Of a stretch of DNA of 64,000 nucleotides, positions 7,520-16,654 are shown one piece after another. The notes beneath the pieces were generated by a model that was not told the DNA's origin, did no database searches, and saw only the letters and a program-made list of their open reading frames with translations. Source of the DNA: Actinobacteria bacterium OK074 (GTDB lineage: Bacteria; Actinomycetota; Actinomycetes; Streptomycetales; Streptomycetaceae); the NCBI GenBank assembly GCA_001298575.1, contig LJCV01000256.1:21101-85100 (forward strand), read 5' to 3'. Each line of letters starts with the position of its first letter. Position 1 is the first letter of the stretch. Position numbers and translations under genes: made by a program.

Positions 7520-10267
7520 GTGGCACGGAGAGGAGCCCGCCCCGTATACGGCAGGGAGAGCGAGCTGGCGGCCGTCGACGAAGCCTACGGGCGCCCGCAG
7601 CTGCTCGTCGTCCGCGGCCGGCCCGGAATGGGGAAAACGACCCTGCTGCGGGAAGTCCACCGGACCTGGCGCACCCGCGGCACCGGAATGGTGCGGATTC
7701 ACTGCTCCGCCGCGATGCCGCGCTGGGACCTGTTCGGTACCCGTGCGGTGGTGAAAGCCTTCCGCGACGCCTTTCCCGATATCGGCAATTCACCGTCGGC
7801 CGACGCGATGGCCGCCGTGAACCGGCTCTGCCTGCCGGAGAGCTACGGTTCGGCCCGCGCGCGATCGGTCCTCTTCACCGAACTGGTACGGCTTTTCGCC
7901 CATCTCGCCGGGAGGGCTCCCCGCGCCGTACTGATCGACGACCTGCACACCGCCCCCGACCCCGCGCTCCTCGTGGCCGCCGCCCACCGCGTCGGCTGCA
8001 CGGTCGTGGCGACCTACCGCGAGGACGGCTGGGCCGCCCGTCCGGCCGGTGCGGCCTCGCCGTACGCGTTCGCGGACCGCGTCGTCGACCTGGGCCCGCT
8101 GCCGGACGACCGGATCGACGCGCTGGTGGCCGCCGCCGCCCGCGAGCCGCTGGACGAGGCCGTGACGAGCGCGCTGCGGGCCGCACTGGGCCCGCTGGCC
8201 GGGAACCCGGGCACCGTGGTGGACACCTTCGCGGCCCTGCGGCGCGCGGGCCGCCTGGTCCGGTTCCAGGGCCACCTGTGCCTGGGCGACCCGGCGGCCG
8301 GGCCGGCGCTGCCCGACGGCCATGCCCTGGTGCGGCGGGTCGCGGAGTGCGGCGCCACCGGCAGGCAGCTGCTCGCGCTGACCTCCTCGGCCGACCGCTT
8401 CACCCTGGACGACCTGCCGGACTTCGCGGTGGCCACCGGCCGCGATCCCGCCGCCTGCGGCCACACCGTGGACCGTCTCGTCGCCGCGGGCGCCCTGGTG
8501 TGCGACGACCACGGGGTGCTGCGCGTCCCCTGCCCCGCGCTGGTCGCCGCCGTGCTGCCCGGCCCGGTGCGGGAGGAGGCGGCCGAGGTGCACCGCGCGC
8601 TCGCCGCGCACCTCCTGCGCGGTGCCCGCACGCCGTCGTCGGACCGGGCGGTGCCGTCCGACCACATCGTGCTCGCCGGCGCCGCGCTGCCGCCCGCGCC
8701 CGCCGTCGTACCGCTCCTGGAACGGGAGGCCGCCCTGGCGCTCGGGACCTGCCCCGTCCGGGCCGCGCGCCGGTACCGGGCCGCCCTGCACCACTGCCCG
8801 CCCGGCACTCCGGCGCGGTCCCGCATCCTGGCCGCCCTGTTGCCGCTGCTGGTGCGCACGGGCGACCACGAGGGGCTCGCCGAGGTCGTGGCCGTGGCCG
8901 TGGCCGAAGCCGGGACCGAGGCCGTCCCCGAAGCCGGGGCCGCCGGAGCGTGCGTCGGCGGTGGCGGTCCCCGGCGGGCGGAGCTGGCGGCGTACGCGGC
9001 GCTGGCCGCCGTCCACACCGGCCGGCCGGTACCGGCCGACGTGCGCGAAGCCCTGGCCGTCGACTCGACGGCCCGCCGCGCGCTGGAGTTCGCCGACCGC
9101 TGGTTCACCGGCCGGGAACTGTTCCGGCCGAGCGAGGCCGCGGCCGTGTTCTCCCGCCTTCGCCCGGACGGCGCCGGCCCGGCCCGTACCGATGTGGCCG
9201 GCGTGACCGACAGGGCAGATATGGCCGACGCGGCCGACGGCTACGGCTTCGACCCGGTGGCGCTCTTCCGGCGCGTGCTCGGGCCCACCGTCTACGGCGA
9301 ACCGGTCACCGGACCGCTGGCGGCGTACGCCCGCGTCGCCCAGGCATACCGGGACGGAAACTGGGCCGGCATCCCGTCCGGGGCACGCGCCCTCGAACGG
9401 GCGGGCCCGCCCCACACCCCCGTCCACCACGCCGTCCGCCTGCTCGCCGCCGAGGTGCACTCGACCCTGGGCGACTACGAACGCAGCGCCGCGTGGCTGG
9501 AGTTGGCGGGGGACGACTGCCCCTTCCCCGCGCTGCGGGCCTGGGCCGCCATGGGGCTGGCCTACCGCACCGGGCACTGGGCGCAGGCCCGGAAACTGGG
9601 CTGGCGCCACTGCGACGGGCCGGCGGAACGGGCCGACGGGGGCGGCACGGTGGGCATCGGCCGCCTGCTCGTCCGGCTCTCGTTCGCCGAATGGGAGGAC
9701 GGCGGTCGCCGGGACCTGCTGCCCCGGCTGCGTACCGAGGCGGAACGGTGGCACTCCCGGCTGGGCGGTACGGAGCTGCGGTCGGCCGTGCTCATCACCC
9801 GGGCCTTCGCCGACCACGACGCCGACAGCGCGCGCGAGGCGGTGGAGGTCCTGCGCGAGCGCGGCGGCCGGAGCGAACTGCTGCGGGCGTGCATGACCGT
9901 CGCGTTCCTGGCCGACGACCCCCGCCCCTGGCACCAGGAGGCCCACGACATCGCCCGAAGCCTCGGCGACAGCCTCCACCGGACCGCGATGCCGGGGGCG
10001 ACCGGGGCGTTCGGCCTGGATCCGGGGACCTGCGACAGCACCGGTCCGGAGAGCCCCACCGCCCTGTCCGGCCTCGAAGGGCGCATCGCCGTCCTGGTCG
10101 GGCGGGGGCTGACCAACCGGCAGATCGCGAAGGAACTCCAGGTGAGCGAGAAGGCCGTCGAGAACAACCTCACCCAGGTGTTCGCCAAGTCGGGCTGCCG
10201 CTCCCGGCTGGACCTGGCCCTGGCCGTGGTGGAGGGCCGTGTCACGAGGTTCTCGTCCCGTTCGTGA
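7520..10267 (+). CDS. LAL-type LuxR-family transcriptional regulator
   Basis: A 915-residue regulator with an N-terminal AAA/STAND ATPase module (Walker A RGRPGMGKTT near residue 33, Walker B AVLIDDLHTAPD), a long helical sensory middle and a C-terminal LuxR helix-turn-helix (GLTNRQIAKELQVSEKAVEN). LAL proteins typically activate biosynthetic or catabolic clusters in actinomycetes. The GTG start was chosen because GGGGAG lies 9 bases upstream; the open frame extends further upstream but into the 5' end of the divergent gene. It is read divergently from the degenerate-P-loop paralogue with a 93-bp spacer that must hold both promoters. Likely targets are the flanking thiolase and NTF2/MFS operons; this is inference from position. 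Confidence 0.88.
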   Translation: MARRGARPVYGRESELAAVDEAYGRPQLLVVRGRPGMGKTTLLREVHRTWRTRGTGMVRIHCSAAMPRWDLFGTRAVVKAFRDAFPDIGNSPSADAMAAVNRLCLPESYGSARARSVLFTELVRLFAHLAGRAPRAVLIDDLHTAPDPALLVAAAHRVGCTVVATYREDGWAARPAGAASPYAFADRVVDLGPLPDDRIDALVAAAAREPLDEAVTSALRAALGPLAGNPGTVVDTFAALRRAGRLVRFQGHLCLGDPAAGPALPDGHALVRRVAECGATGRQLLALTSSADRFTLDDLPDFAVATGRDPAACGHTVDRLVAAGALVCDDHGVLRVPCPALVAAVLPGPVREEAAEVHRALAAHLLRGARTPSSDRAVPSDHIVLAGAALPPAPAVVPLLEREAALALGTCPVRAARRYRAALHHCPPGTPARSRILAALLPLLVRTGDHEGLAEVVAVAVAEAGTEAVPEAGAAGACVGGGGPRRAELAAYAALAAVHTGRPVPADVREALAVDSTARRALEFADRWFTGRELFRPSEAAAVFSRLRPDGAGPARTDVAGVTDRADMADAADGYGFDPVALFRRVLGPTVYGEPVTGPLAAYARVAQAYRDGNWAGIPSGARALERAGPPHTPVHHAVRLLAAEVHSTLGDYERSAAWLELAGDDCPFPALRAWAAMGLAYRTGHWAQARKLGWRHCDGPAERADGGGTVGIGRLLVRLSFAEWEDGGRRDLLPRLRTEAERWHSRLGGTELRSAVLITRAFADHDADSAREAVEVLRERGGRSELLRACMTVAFLADDPRPWHQEAHDIARSLGDSLHRTAMPGATGAFGLDPGTCDSTGPESPTALSGLEGRIAVLVGRGLTNRQIAKELQVSEKAVENNLTQVFAKSGCRSRLDLALAVVEGRVTRFSSRS

Positions 10268-10704
10268 GGGATTCCCCCCGGGAAGCGGCAGCCCCCTCCG
10301 ACCGGGCGGTCCGGTCCACCAGAATGTCTCACAGAGAAGCCCCAACCTCCTCACAGCTTTCCCGGCACGACCAGCACATCAAGCACAACCAGCACATTCA
10401 GCACGGAGGTGCACCCCCACACGCACAGCACCGCGCGGAACGACTCCGCGGAGCTGTTTGCCTCTGACCAGCACCGCTCCGGCGCCCCCAGGGCCCGGCG
10501 GTGCGGACCGGCGCCGGACCCGGTCGAGCCCGTGGCCCCGGCCTGGTCGTCAACTCCCGCACTCCGCCGGCGAGTTACCCGCCGGAGCGGAGCCCTGCGC
10601 CATTGCGGTGACGTGCCGCTCCGCGGGCAACCGAATCCCCCCACTCCCCCCACATCCCCCCATCTCCCCCACTTCGGGCTTCCCGCCCCCCAGAAAGGAA
10701 GACC
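10268..10704. other. 437-bp non-coding spacer before the NTF2-like gene
   Basis: No credible gene is present; open frames here are extensions of shadows. It holds a degenerate CAGCACA repeat around 10370-10405 and a C-rich leader with CCCCCC runs at 10640-10695. A strong AAAGGAAG ribosome-binding site precedes the next gene. It probably contains the promoter of the 10705-13470 operon and a long untranslated leader. Confidence 0.5.
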
Positions 10705-11586
10705 ATGAAAGACCGCGCCAAGGTCGAGGACCTGCTCGTAGCGTCGGATCTCCAGGTGCAGTCCTCGGAGACCGCGTGGAAGCACGTCAGGGCCGAGTAC
10801 GTCGACATCATCGACGACATCCTGGCGACGCTCGCGCCGAGCGGCCCCTACGCCTACACCGTCAGCCCGTCGGTCGAGGAGGGCAAGGAGCTTCCGACCC
10901 AGCACATCGTCACCACGTTCGACGAGATAGCCGCGTCCTACCGCGGCATGCACCGGCACGCCGCCGTGGTGGCGATCCGGCCCGTGGCGGAGATCAACAC
11001 CTCCTGGTACACCTTCGTCAGCGGTCTCGGGCGCGGGCGCCTGAAGACGACCGGTGAGGAGAGCGAGCGGCCGGTCATCGTGCTGTTCCCGACCATGGGC
11101 TCCGAGGGCATCACCGGGGAGCTGTTCTGGGGCCGGACCCAGCAGGACAGCATGCCGGGAGACCCGGAGGACGGGCCGCTGGCCAGCCGGTACTCCGTGG
11201 CCGGGCTGCACGGGACCCTGCTCGACGCGTACCGCAAGGGCGACATCGACACGATCGTCGAGAAGGCCCACCCCGAGATCCAGGGCGGCGTGCGCGACTA
11301 CGTGTCGCACTCCGGAACCCTGTCCGAGATCCACACCAAGGACGAGCTCCGGGCCCGCCTCGAAGCCTTCTACGAGGCGTACGCCGTCCGCTCGATCGAG
11401 GTCGTCAACCGGCACTACGACGACTGGTTCTTCTTCCACGAGCTGCGGTGGACGGTCGAGGCCCAGCGGGGCGCGAACGCCGGACTGAGTTTCCGGTACC
11501 ACACCGCCGAGTACGCCGAGGTGTCGGCCGCCGGTCTCGTCGTCTCGCACATCGGCCACGGCACGGACCAGATCAAGCTCGGCTGA
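10705..11586 (+). CDS. NTF2/SnoaL-like domain protein with N-terminal extension
   Basis: A 293-residue protein with a good AAAGGAAG ribosome-binding site. The C-terminal half (HGTLLDAYRKGDIDTIVEKA through HELRWTVEAQ) looks like an NTF2/SnoaL-like cone fold, with the typical LLDAYRKGDID opening and a late beta-strand segment. The first 150 residues, including YTVSPSVEEGKE and VIVLFPTMGSEGITGELFWG, may be a second diverged NTF2-like copy. Members of this fold include ring cyclases, isomerases and hydratases acting on small molecules. It is first in an apparent operon with an MFS exporter and lies next to the LAL regulators, so a small-molecule pathway role is plausible. Exact reaction unknown. 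Confidence 0.6.
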   Translation: MKDRAKVEDLLVASDLQVQSSETAWKHVRAEYVDIIDDILATLAPSGPYAYTVSPSVEEGKELPTQHIVTTFDEIAASYRGMHRHAAVVAIRPVAEINTSWYTFVSGLGRGRLKTTGEESERPVIVLFPTMGSEGITGELFWGRTQQDSMPGDPEDGPLASRYSVAGLHGTLLDAYRKGDIDTIVEKAHPEIQGGVRDYVSHSGTLSEIHTKDELRARLEAFYEAYAVRSIEVVNRHYDDWFFFHELRWTVEAQRGANAGLSFRYHTAEYAEVSAAGLVVSHIGHGTDQIKLG

Positions 11587-11702
11587 TGCGGCGTCCGGCG
11601 CACAGGACGCCGGGCGCGACACTCGCACCGACCGGCGGACCGGGCGGCGGACGGGGCACCTCGTCCGCCGCCCGGTCCGGGATTCCTCACGGAGGCAGTT
11701 CC

Positions 11703-13187
11703 ATGTCCGACACCCCTGCCCGGCCCGCGGACGCCGGGCGCTCCGCCCCGCCGAAGCCGAACACGGTGGTGGCGGTGCTGGCCTTCGCCGGAATCGTCGT
11801 CTCGCTGATGCAGACGCTGGTCATCCCGATCGTCCCCGAACTGCCCCGGCTCCTGGACGCCCCGGCGTCGGACACCGCCTGGGCGGTCACCGCCACCCTG
11901 CTGGCCGGCGCGGTCGCCACCCCGGTCGTCGGCCGTCTCGGCGACATGTACGGCAAGCGCCGCATGCTGCTGGTCAGCGTCGTCCTGCTGATCAGCGGTT
12001 CGGTCGTCTGCGCGCTGAGCAACTCCGTGGTCCCGATGATCGCCGGACGGGCCTTGCAGGGGCTGGCCGCCGGTGTCATCCCGCTCGGCATCAGCATCAT
12101 GCGCGACGTGCTGCCCGCCGAACGGCTCGCCGGCGCCACCGCGCTGATGAGCGCCTCCCTCGGCGTCGGCGGCGCCCTCGGCCTGCCCTCCTCGGCCTTC
12201 ATCGCCGACAACTTCGACTGGCACGCGCTGTTCTGGACCTCGGCCACCCTCGGTGCCGTCGCGCTCACGCTCGTCCTGGTCCTCGTGCCCGAGTCGGAGG
12301 TCCGCACCGGCGGGCGCTTCGACCTGATCGGCTCCCTCGGCATGGCGGTCGGCCTGATCTCCCTGCTGCTGGCCGTCTCCAAGGGCAGTGACTGGGGCTG
12401 GGGCAGCGCCTCCACCCTCGGCCTGCTCGCCACCACCGCCGTCGTACTGCCGCTCTGGGGCTACTACGAACTGCGCACCGGCCAGCCGCTGGTGGACCTG
12501 CGCACCACCGCCCGGCGCCAGGTGCTGGTCACCAACCTCGCCTCGGTGGCGATCGGTTTCTCGATGTTCGCGATGTCCCTGGTGCTGCCGCAGGTGCTCC
12601 AGCTGCCCGAGGCGACCGGCTACGGCCTCGGCAGGTCCATGCTGGCCGTCGGCCTGGTGCTGGCGCCGCAGGGCCTGGTGATGATGACCATGTCCGCCGT
12701 GTCGGCGCGCCTCACCAGGGCGAAGGGCCCGAAGGCCACCCTGATGTGCGGTGCCCTCGTCGTCGCCGCCGGCTACGGCCTCAGCCTCGTGCTGATGTCC
12801 GAGGTCTGGCACATCACGCTGATCGCCTGCACCATCGGCGCGGGCATCGGCTTCGCCTACGGCGCCATGCCCGCCCTCATCATGGACGCCGTGCCCGCCT
12901 CCGAGACGGCCGCCGCCAACAGCCTCAACACCCTGATGCGGTCCATCGGCACCTCCTTCGCCAGCGCCCTCGCCGGCGTCATCCTCGCCCGGATGACCAC
13001 CGACTTCGGCGGCCACCCGCTGCCCGCCGAGAACGGCTTCAGGGTGGTCATGGGGATCGGCGCGGGCGCGGCCCTCCTCTCCTTCGCCATCGCCTCCTTC
13101 ATCCCGGGCCGCCCCGCCACCGCCCAGGAGACACCGGCCGCCGACGGCCCGACGGACACCGCGGAGGTCTCCGAGGCCCGCGTCTAG
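11703..13187 (+). CDS. MFS transporter (DHA2-like drug exporter)
   Basis: A 494-residue polytopic membrane protein with many hydrophobic segments. The loop GRLGDMYGKRRMLL between helices 2 and 3 is the MFS signature motif A, and GRALQGLAAGVIPLG is the family's motif B region. Length and the number of hydrophobic stretches fit the 14-helix DHA2 proton-antiporter group. It lies 116 bp after the NTF2-like gene and probably exports the product of the local pathway or a toxic substrate. The start ATG was chosen for the polar N-terminal tail (MSDTPARPADAGR) just before helix 1. Confidence 0.9.
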   Translation: MSDTPARPADAGRSAPPKPNTVVAVLAFAGIVVSLMQTLVIPIVPELPRLLDAPASDTAWAVTATLLAGAVATPVVGRLGDMYGKRRMLLVSVVLLISGSVVCALSNSVVPMIAGRALQGLAAGVIPLGISIMRDVLPAERLAGATALMSASLGVGGALGLPSSAFIADNFDWHALFWTSATLGAVALTLVLVLVPESEVRTGGRFDLIGSLGMAVGLISLLLAVSKGSDWGWGSASTLGLLATTAVVLPLWGYYELRTGQPLVDLRTTARRQVLVTNLASVAIGFSMFAMSLVLPQVLQLPEATGYGLGRSMLAVGLVLAPQGLVMMTMSAVSARLTRAKGPKATLMCGALVVAAGYGLSLVLMSEVWHITLIACTIGAGIGFAYGAMPALIMDAVPASETAAANSLNTLMRSIGTSFASALAGVILARMTTDFGGHPLPAENGFRVVMGIGAGAALLSFAIASFIPGRPATAQETPAADGPTDTAEVSEARV

Positions 13188-13284
13188 ACCACCGCCCGGA
13201 CACCGCGAACACCGGCTCCCGACCACCGCGACCACTCACCCCGGCACCCAAGCAGGCAAGCAGCCCTCCCGAAAGGAAAGTCCC

Positions 13285-13470
13285 ATGAAGGTGCTTCTCT
13301 CCTCCCGCCCCGTCCTGTGGTTCCTGTTCCTGTTCAACCTCGCCATAGCCCTGGCCGCGCCTTTCGTCGTCGACGGCAGCCAGGGCATCATCACCAGCGT
13401 CGCCATGGCCGTCATCGCCCTGGGCGCGGGCAGCGGCCTCCTCCGGGACCGGGGCAGCCGACCGGCCTGA
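13285..13470 (+). CDS. Small two-helix membrane protein
   Basis: A 61-residue protein with an AAAGGAAAG ribosome-binding site, an initial VLWFLFLFNLAIALAA helix, a short polar turn (VDGSQGI) and a second helix (ITSVAMAVIALGAGSGLL) ending in a basic tail. No family was recognised. It follows the MFS gene by 97 bp on the same strand and may be an accessory subunit or a stray small membrane gene. Its stop codon opens a 21-bp tandem repeat. Confidence 0.65.
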   Translation: MKVLLSSRPVLWFLFLFNLAIALAAPFVVDGSQGIITSVAMAVIALGAGSGLLRDRGSRPA

Positions 13471-13523
13471 CGCATACGGGGGCCGGCCTGACGCATACGG
13501 GGGCGGGCTGAGACGTACGGGGG
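13462..13523 (+). repeat. 21-bp tandem repeat starting at a stop codon
   Basis: Two perfect copies of CCGGCCTGACGCATACGGGG plus G (13462-13482, 13483-13503) and a third diverged copy to 13523. The TGA of the 61-residue membrane protein is inside the first unit. Confidence 0.85.
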
Positions 13524-13582
13524 CGGGGCTCTGCGACCGCATCGGCCGGTTCGGCGAGTGCCCCGCCACCAGTGCCCGGCCA

Positions 13583-13682
13583 TCCGCCCGTGGTGTCCCT
13601 CGCGCGACGGACACCACGGGCGGACTCGTACGCCGCCGGAGGCGCAGGCCCCCGAAGTCCCGCCCGGCGAGCGGGACTTCGG
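13583..13682. terminator. Two tandem strong hairpins between convergent genes
   Basis: The first hairpin has 16-bp perfect arms (13583-13598 and 13609-13624) with a 10-base loop; the second has 12-bp perfect arms (13652-13663 and 13671-13682) with a 7-base loop. They lie between the plus-strand MFS operon and the minus-strand LacI gene, so they most likely act as a bidirectional terminator. Neither is followed by a T-run, which is common in high-GC actinomycetes. Confidence 0.75.
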
Positions 13683-13736
13683 CGAACAGGACTTCGGCAT
13701 CGAGGCCCCGTCGGCGCGGCAGGTCGTCGACCGCGC

Positions 13737-14765
13737 TCACCCGCGCCCCGGTCCACCCCCCACCGGCACCGCCGTGGAGTTCCGCAGCACCAGTTCGGTG
13801 CCCACCTCCATGTGCTCCATGAGCAGCCGCTGCCCCTCGATGAGGGACAACAGCGCGCGCGCCGCCTTCTGGCCCATGTCGTGGAGCGGCTGGCGGACCG
13901 TGGTCAGGCCGGGGAAGCTCTGGGACGCCTGGGGGAGGTCGTCGAAGCCGACGACCGAGAAGTCGGTGGGGACGGTCAGGCCCAGCGCGCGGGCCGCGTC
14001 GATCGCGCCCAGGGCCAGCAGGTCCGCGCCCGCGACGATCGCCGTGGGGGCGTGGTCGGTGAGCAGGCGGGTGGTGGTGCGCACCCCGCAGGCGTAGGAG
14101 AAGTCGCAGGAGCCGACCAGGCGGTCGTCCACCTTCAGGCCCGCGAGCCGCATCGCGTCCTCGAAGCCCTGGAAGCGGACGGAGGTGCTTTCGAGGTCCT
14201 CGTCGCCGCGGAGGTAGGCGATCCGGGTGTGGCCCAGGTCGATCAGGTGCTGGGTGCCCAGGCGCATGCCGTGGTAGTTGTCGACCGTCAGGCGGGGCAG
14301 GGGGACGTCCAGGCGGCGCGGGTCGATGATGACGCAGGGGAGTTTCCGGCGGCGGAGGAGTCTCACCGTCTCGTCCTCCAGGACCGGCGCGATCATCAGG
14401 ACGCCGTCCACCAGGCCCCGCCCCAGGAACTCGACCCGGTCCTTCTCCCGCGCCGCGTCGTGGTACGAGGCGTTGACCAGCAACTCCTGTTCCGCGTCGG
14501 CCAGTTCGTCGGCCACCCCGCGCAGGATCTCCAGTCCGTACTGGCTGGTCAGGTCCAGGGCGATCAGGCCGACGAGGCCGCTGCGGCCGGCCTTGAGGTT
14601 GCGGGCCGAGACGTTCGGACGGTAACCGAGCCTGCCCGCGACCTCCAGGACCCGGCGGCGGGTCTCCTCGGAGGCCCCCGGCTTGCCGTTCATCACGTTG
14701 GACACGGTCATCGCGGAGACGCCGGCCTCCTCGGCCACCTGCGCGATGGTCACCCGCCCTGTCAC
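13737..14765 (-). CDS. LacI family transcriptional regulator
   Basis: A 342-residue repressor with the N-terminal LacI helix-turn-helix VTIAQVAEEAGVSAMTVSNV and hinge, followed by a periplasmic-binding-like ligand domain (VDGVLMIAPV, FSVVGFDDLPQAS, and the C-terminal GTELVLRNST). The GTG was selected because AAGGAG lies just upstream; an upstream ATG would add 29 atypical residues. It is divergent from the sugar ABC importer, GH43-like and beta-helix genes and presumably represses them until an oligosaccharide is bound. Two inverted copies of AACTGTAACG in the spacer are candidate operators. Confidence 0.92.
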   Translation of the reverse strand: MTGRVTIAQVAEEAGVSAMTVSNVMNGKPGASEETRRRVLEVAGRLGYRPNVSARNLKAGRSGLVGLIALDLTSQYGLEILRGVADELADAEQELLVNASYHDAAREKDRVEFLGRGLVDGVLMIAPVLEDETVRLLRRRKLPCVIIDPRRLDVPLPRLTVDNYHGMRLGTQHLIDLGHTRIAYLRGDEDLESTSVRFQGFEDAMRLAGLKVDDRLVGSCDFSYACGVRTTTRLLTDHAPTAIVAGADLLALGAIDAARALGLTVPTDFSVVGFDDLPQASQSFPGLTTVRQPLHDMGQKAARALLSLIEGQRLLMEHMEVGTELVLRNSTAVPVGGGPGRG

Positions 14766-15153
14766 GCCAACTCCTTCTGCCCGCCGAGCACTTGAGCCGA
14801 ACCGGGGCTCCCGGGAAGGGCGGCACACCGGCCCGCGGGCCCACTCTCCCACGCCTCCGGGAAAACCTCCCTGAAACTGTAACGATAAGGCAAGGGTCGC
14901 GACGGCGGAATCCCGCTCGGACGTGGGATGTGCGGCGCCTCCACCTCACCCCGGCGACCACGGAAAGTTACGTATAGATGTCGCCTAAGTTTTGCGTTAC
15001 AGTTCCCGGCCATCGGCAGTACGTTCGCCGCAACTCGGGTCCACCGGCCCCTTCCACCCGCATCAGCGCCGTATCGACACGGATACGGCCTGACCGGATC
15101 AACCCCTTCATACATGACAAGTCGGCCCGTACCGACGTTGGGTGAGGTGTGCA
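14766..15153. promoter_or_regulatory. LacI/ABC divergent control region with inverted AACTGTAACG sites
   Basis: This 388-bp spacer separates the LacI gene from the ABC operon. AACTGTAACG at 14875-14884 recurs in inverted orientation (CGTTACAGTT) at 14995-15004, 120 bp apart centre to centre. Between them lies GTTACGTATAGATG (14968-14981), whose TATAGAT could be a -10 element. CG-centred TAACG/CGTTA sites are typical of LacI-family binding, so I infer repression with possible looping; the exact operators are unproven. Confidence 0.5.
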
Positions 15154-16422
15154 ATGAAGCGCTCTGGGAGATGTCTCGCGGTCACCACCACGGTCGCCGC
15201 CATGGCGATGTCGCTGGCCGCGTGCGGCGGCGGGTCGAGTGGCGCGTCGAGCGACGGGACGGTGACCCTGCACGTGGAGGCGTGGAAGGGCGGCGGCTCT
15301 GAGCCGGCCAACGTCGCCGAGATCAACAAGGCGTTCGAGAAGGCCCACCCGAAGATCAAGATCGACTTCGAGTACACCACCGCCGACCCCACCTACACCC
15401 AGAAGCTCCAGCCGGAGCTGCTCGGCGGCAAGGCGGGCGACGTCATCATGGTCGACGCCGACAAGATGAAGAAGTGGGGCGCCTCCGGCTACCTCGCCGA
15501 CCTCTCCAACGAGTCCTGGGCCAGCCGAATAGCCTCCGACGCCAAGCCGTTCGCGCAGTCCGACGGCAAGACGTACGCCATGCCGATGGAGCTGATCGGC
15601 ATGGGCCTGTACGCCAACATGGACCTGCTGAAGAAGGTCGGCGTCACCCAAGTCCCCGCCGACTGGCCGACGTTCCTCGCCGACCTCGCCAAGCTCAAGA
15701 AGGCCGGCATCGACCCCATCGCGCTGCCCGACAAGTCCGCCTGGACCGGCAGCTCCGTCTTCCAGGCGAGCGGCTCGACCCTCGTCTACCAGAAGAACAA
15801 GAAGTGGGACGCCGACTTCCTGGCCGGCAAGACCTCCTTCGACCCCGACTGGCAGGGCGCGCTGGGGCAGTTGAAGACCCTGGAGGACAAGGGGTACGTC
15901 AACTGGAAGAACGAACTCGGCGTCGACGAGTGGTCGCAGGGCCCGCAGGACTTCAGCGCCGGCAAGAGCGCCTTCTGGTACCAGGGCGCCTGGCAGGTCT
16001 CCAACGTCAAGAAGGCCGGATTCCCGGTCCGGTTCGCGCCCTGGCCGGGCGGCGCCGCGGGCACCGAGCCCAACGGGATGCTCTTCTCAGGCACCATGTG
16101 GGCCGTCAACTCCCAGTCCCAGAAGGCCGACGCGGCCCGCGCGTACGTCAACTTCTGGGCGCAGAAGGCGAATCTCGCCAAGTACCTCGACGCCGAGCAC
16201 GCGGAGTCGCCGTTCACCGGCGGTACGACGCCGGAGAGCACCGAGACGACGGCGTTCACCACCGCCTTCAAGGACGGCCGTTACCGGATCCTGCCGTCCA
16301 ACTCCTGGTACGGCACCACCGCCGAGACCGCGATCGGCTCGAAGATCCAGGCGTTCCTGCTGGGCAAGTCCTCCGTCGCCCAGACCCTCAAGGACATCCA
16401 GGCCGAGGCCGACGCCAAGTAG
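15154..16422 (+). CDS. Sugar ABC transporter substrate-binding lipoprotein
   Basis: A 422-residue extracellular binding protein. The N-terminus MKRSGRCLAV with a hydrophobic segment ending MSLAAC is a lipoprotein signal; Cys is the lipidation site. The body follows the CUT1 sugar-binding fold, with the early AFEKAHPKIKIDFEY strand-helix unit and GDVIMVDADKMKKW. It delivers an oligosaccharide to the two downstream permeases. The ATG at 15154 is favoured over one at 15142 because the signal peptide begins there and GTGAGGTG precedes it. Its stop is followed by a 40-bp tandem hairpin repeat that separates it from the permease gene. Confidence 0.93.
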   Translation: MKRSGRCLAVTTTVAAMAMSLAACGGGSSGASSDGTVTLHVEAWKGGGSEPANVAEINKAFEKAHPKIKIDFEYTTADPTYTQKLQPELLGGKAGDVIMVDADKMKKWGASGYLADLSNESWASRIASDAKPFAQSDGKTYAMPMELIGMGLYANMDLLKKVGVTQVPADWPTFLADLAKLKKAGIDPIALPDKSAWTGSSVFQASGSTLVYQKNKKWDADFLAGKTSFDPDWQGALGQLKTLEDKGYVNWKNELGVDEWSQGPQDFSAGKSAFWYQGAWQVSNVKKAGFPVRFAPWPGGAAGTEPNGMLFSGTMWAVNSQSQKADAARAYVNFWAQKANLAKYLDAEHAESPFTGGTTPESTETTAFTTAFKDGRYRILPSNSWYGTTAETAIGSKIQAFLLGKSSVAQTLKDIQAEADAK

Positions 16423-16433
16423 GGCCGGGCAGC

Positions 16434-16513
16434 GCCAAGTGACGCCCAGCAGCGTCACGTTGCGCCGAGCAACGCCAAGTGGCGCCCAGCGGCGTCACGT
16501 TGCGCCGGGCAGC
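16434..16513 (+). repeat. 40-bp tandem hairpin repeat between binding-protein and permease genes
   Basis: Two 40-bp copies (16434-16473 and 16474-16513) differ at four positions. Each contains an inverted repeat of the GTGACGC...GCGTCAC type. The repeat unit starts with GCCAAGT, which is also the last coding sequence of the upstream gene (GCCAAGTAG). By position it probably acts as an intercistronic stem-loop that stabilises the binding-protein mRNA or attenuates the permease genes, a common arrangement in sugar ABC operons. Confidence 0.7.
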
Positions 16514-16654
16514 CGTGGTGGTGGGGCGCGGTCGGCGGCTCCTGGCCGCCCCGCCACCACCGGGCCGCACCGCCCGCCCCACCACGGCCGCCGAGGCCAA
16601 GAGCCACCGGCAAAAGCCGCGGCCAGAACCCCGAGGTTCAAGAGGAGGACCCCC

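Noticed and set aside
7790..10354. 854-codon open frame antisense to the LAL regulator
   Set aside because: Shadow of the plus-strand gene: Gly/Arg/Val-rich, no domains, no ribosome-binding site.
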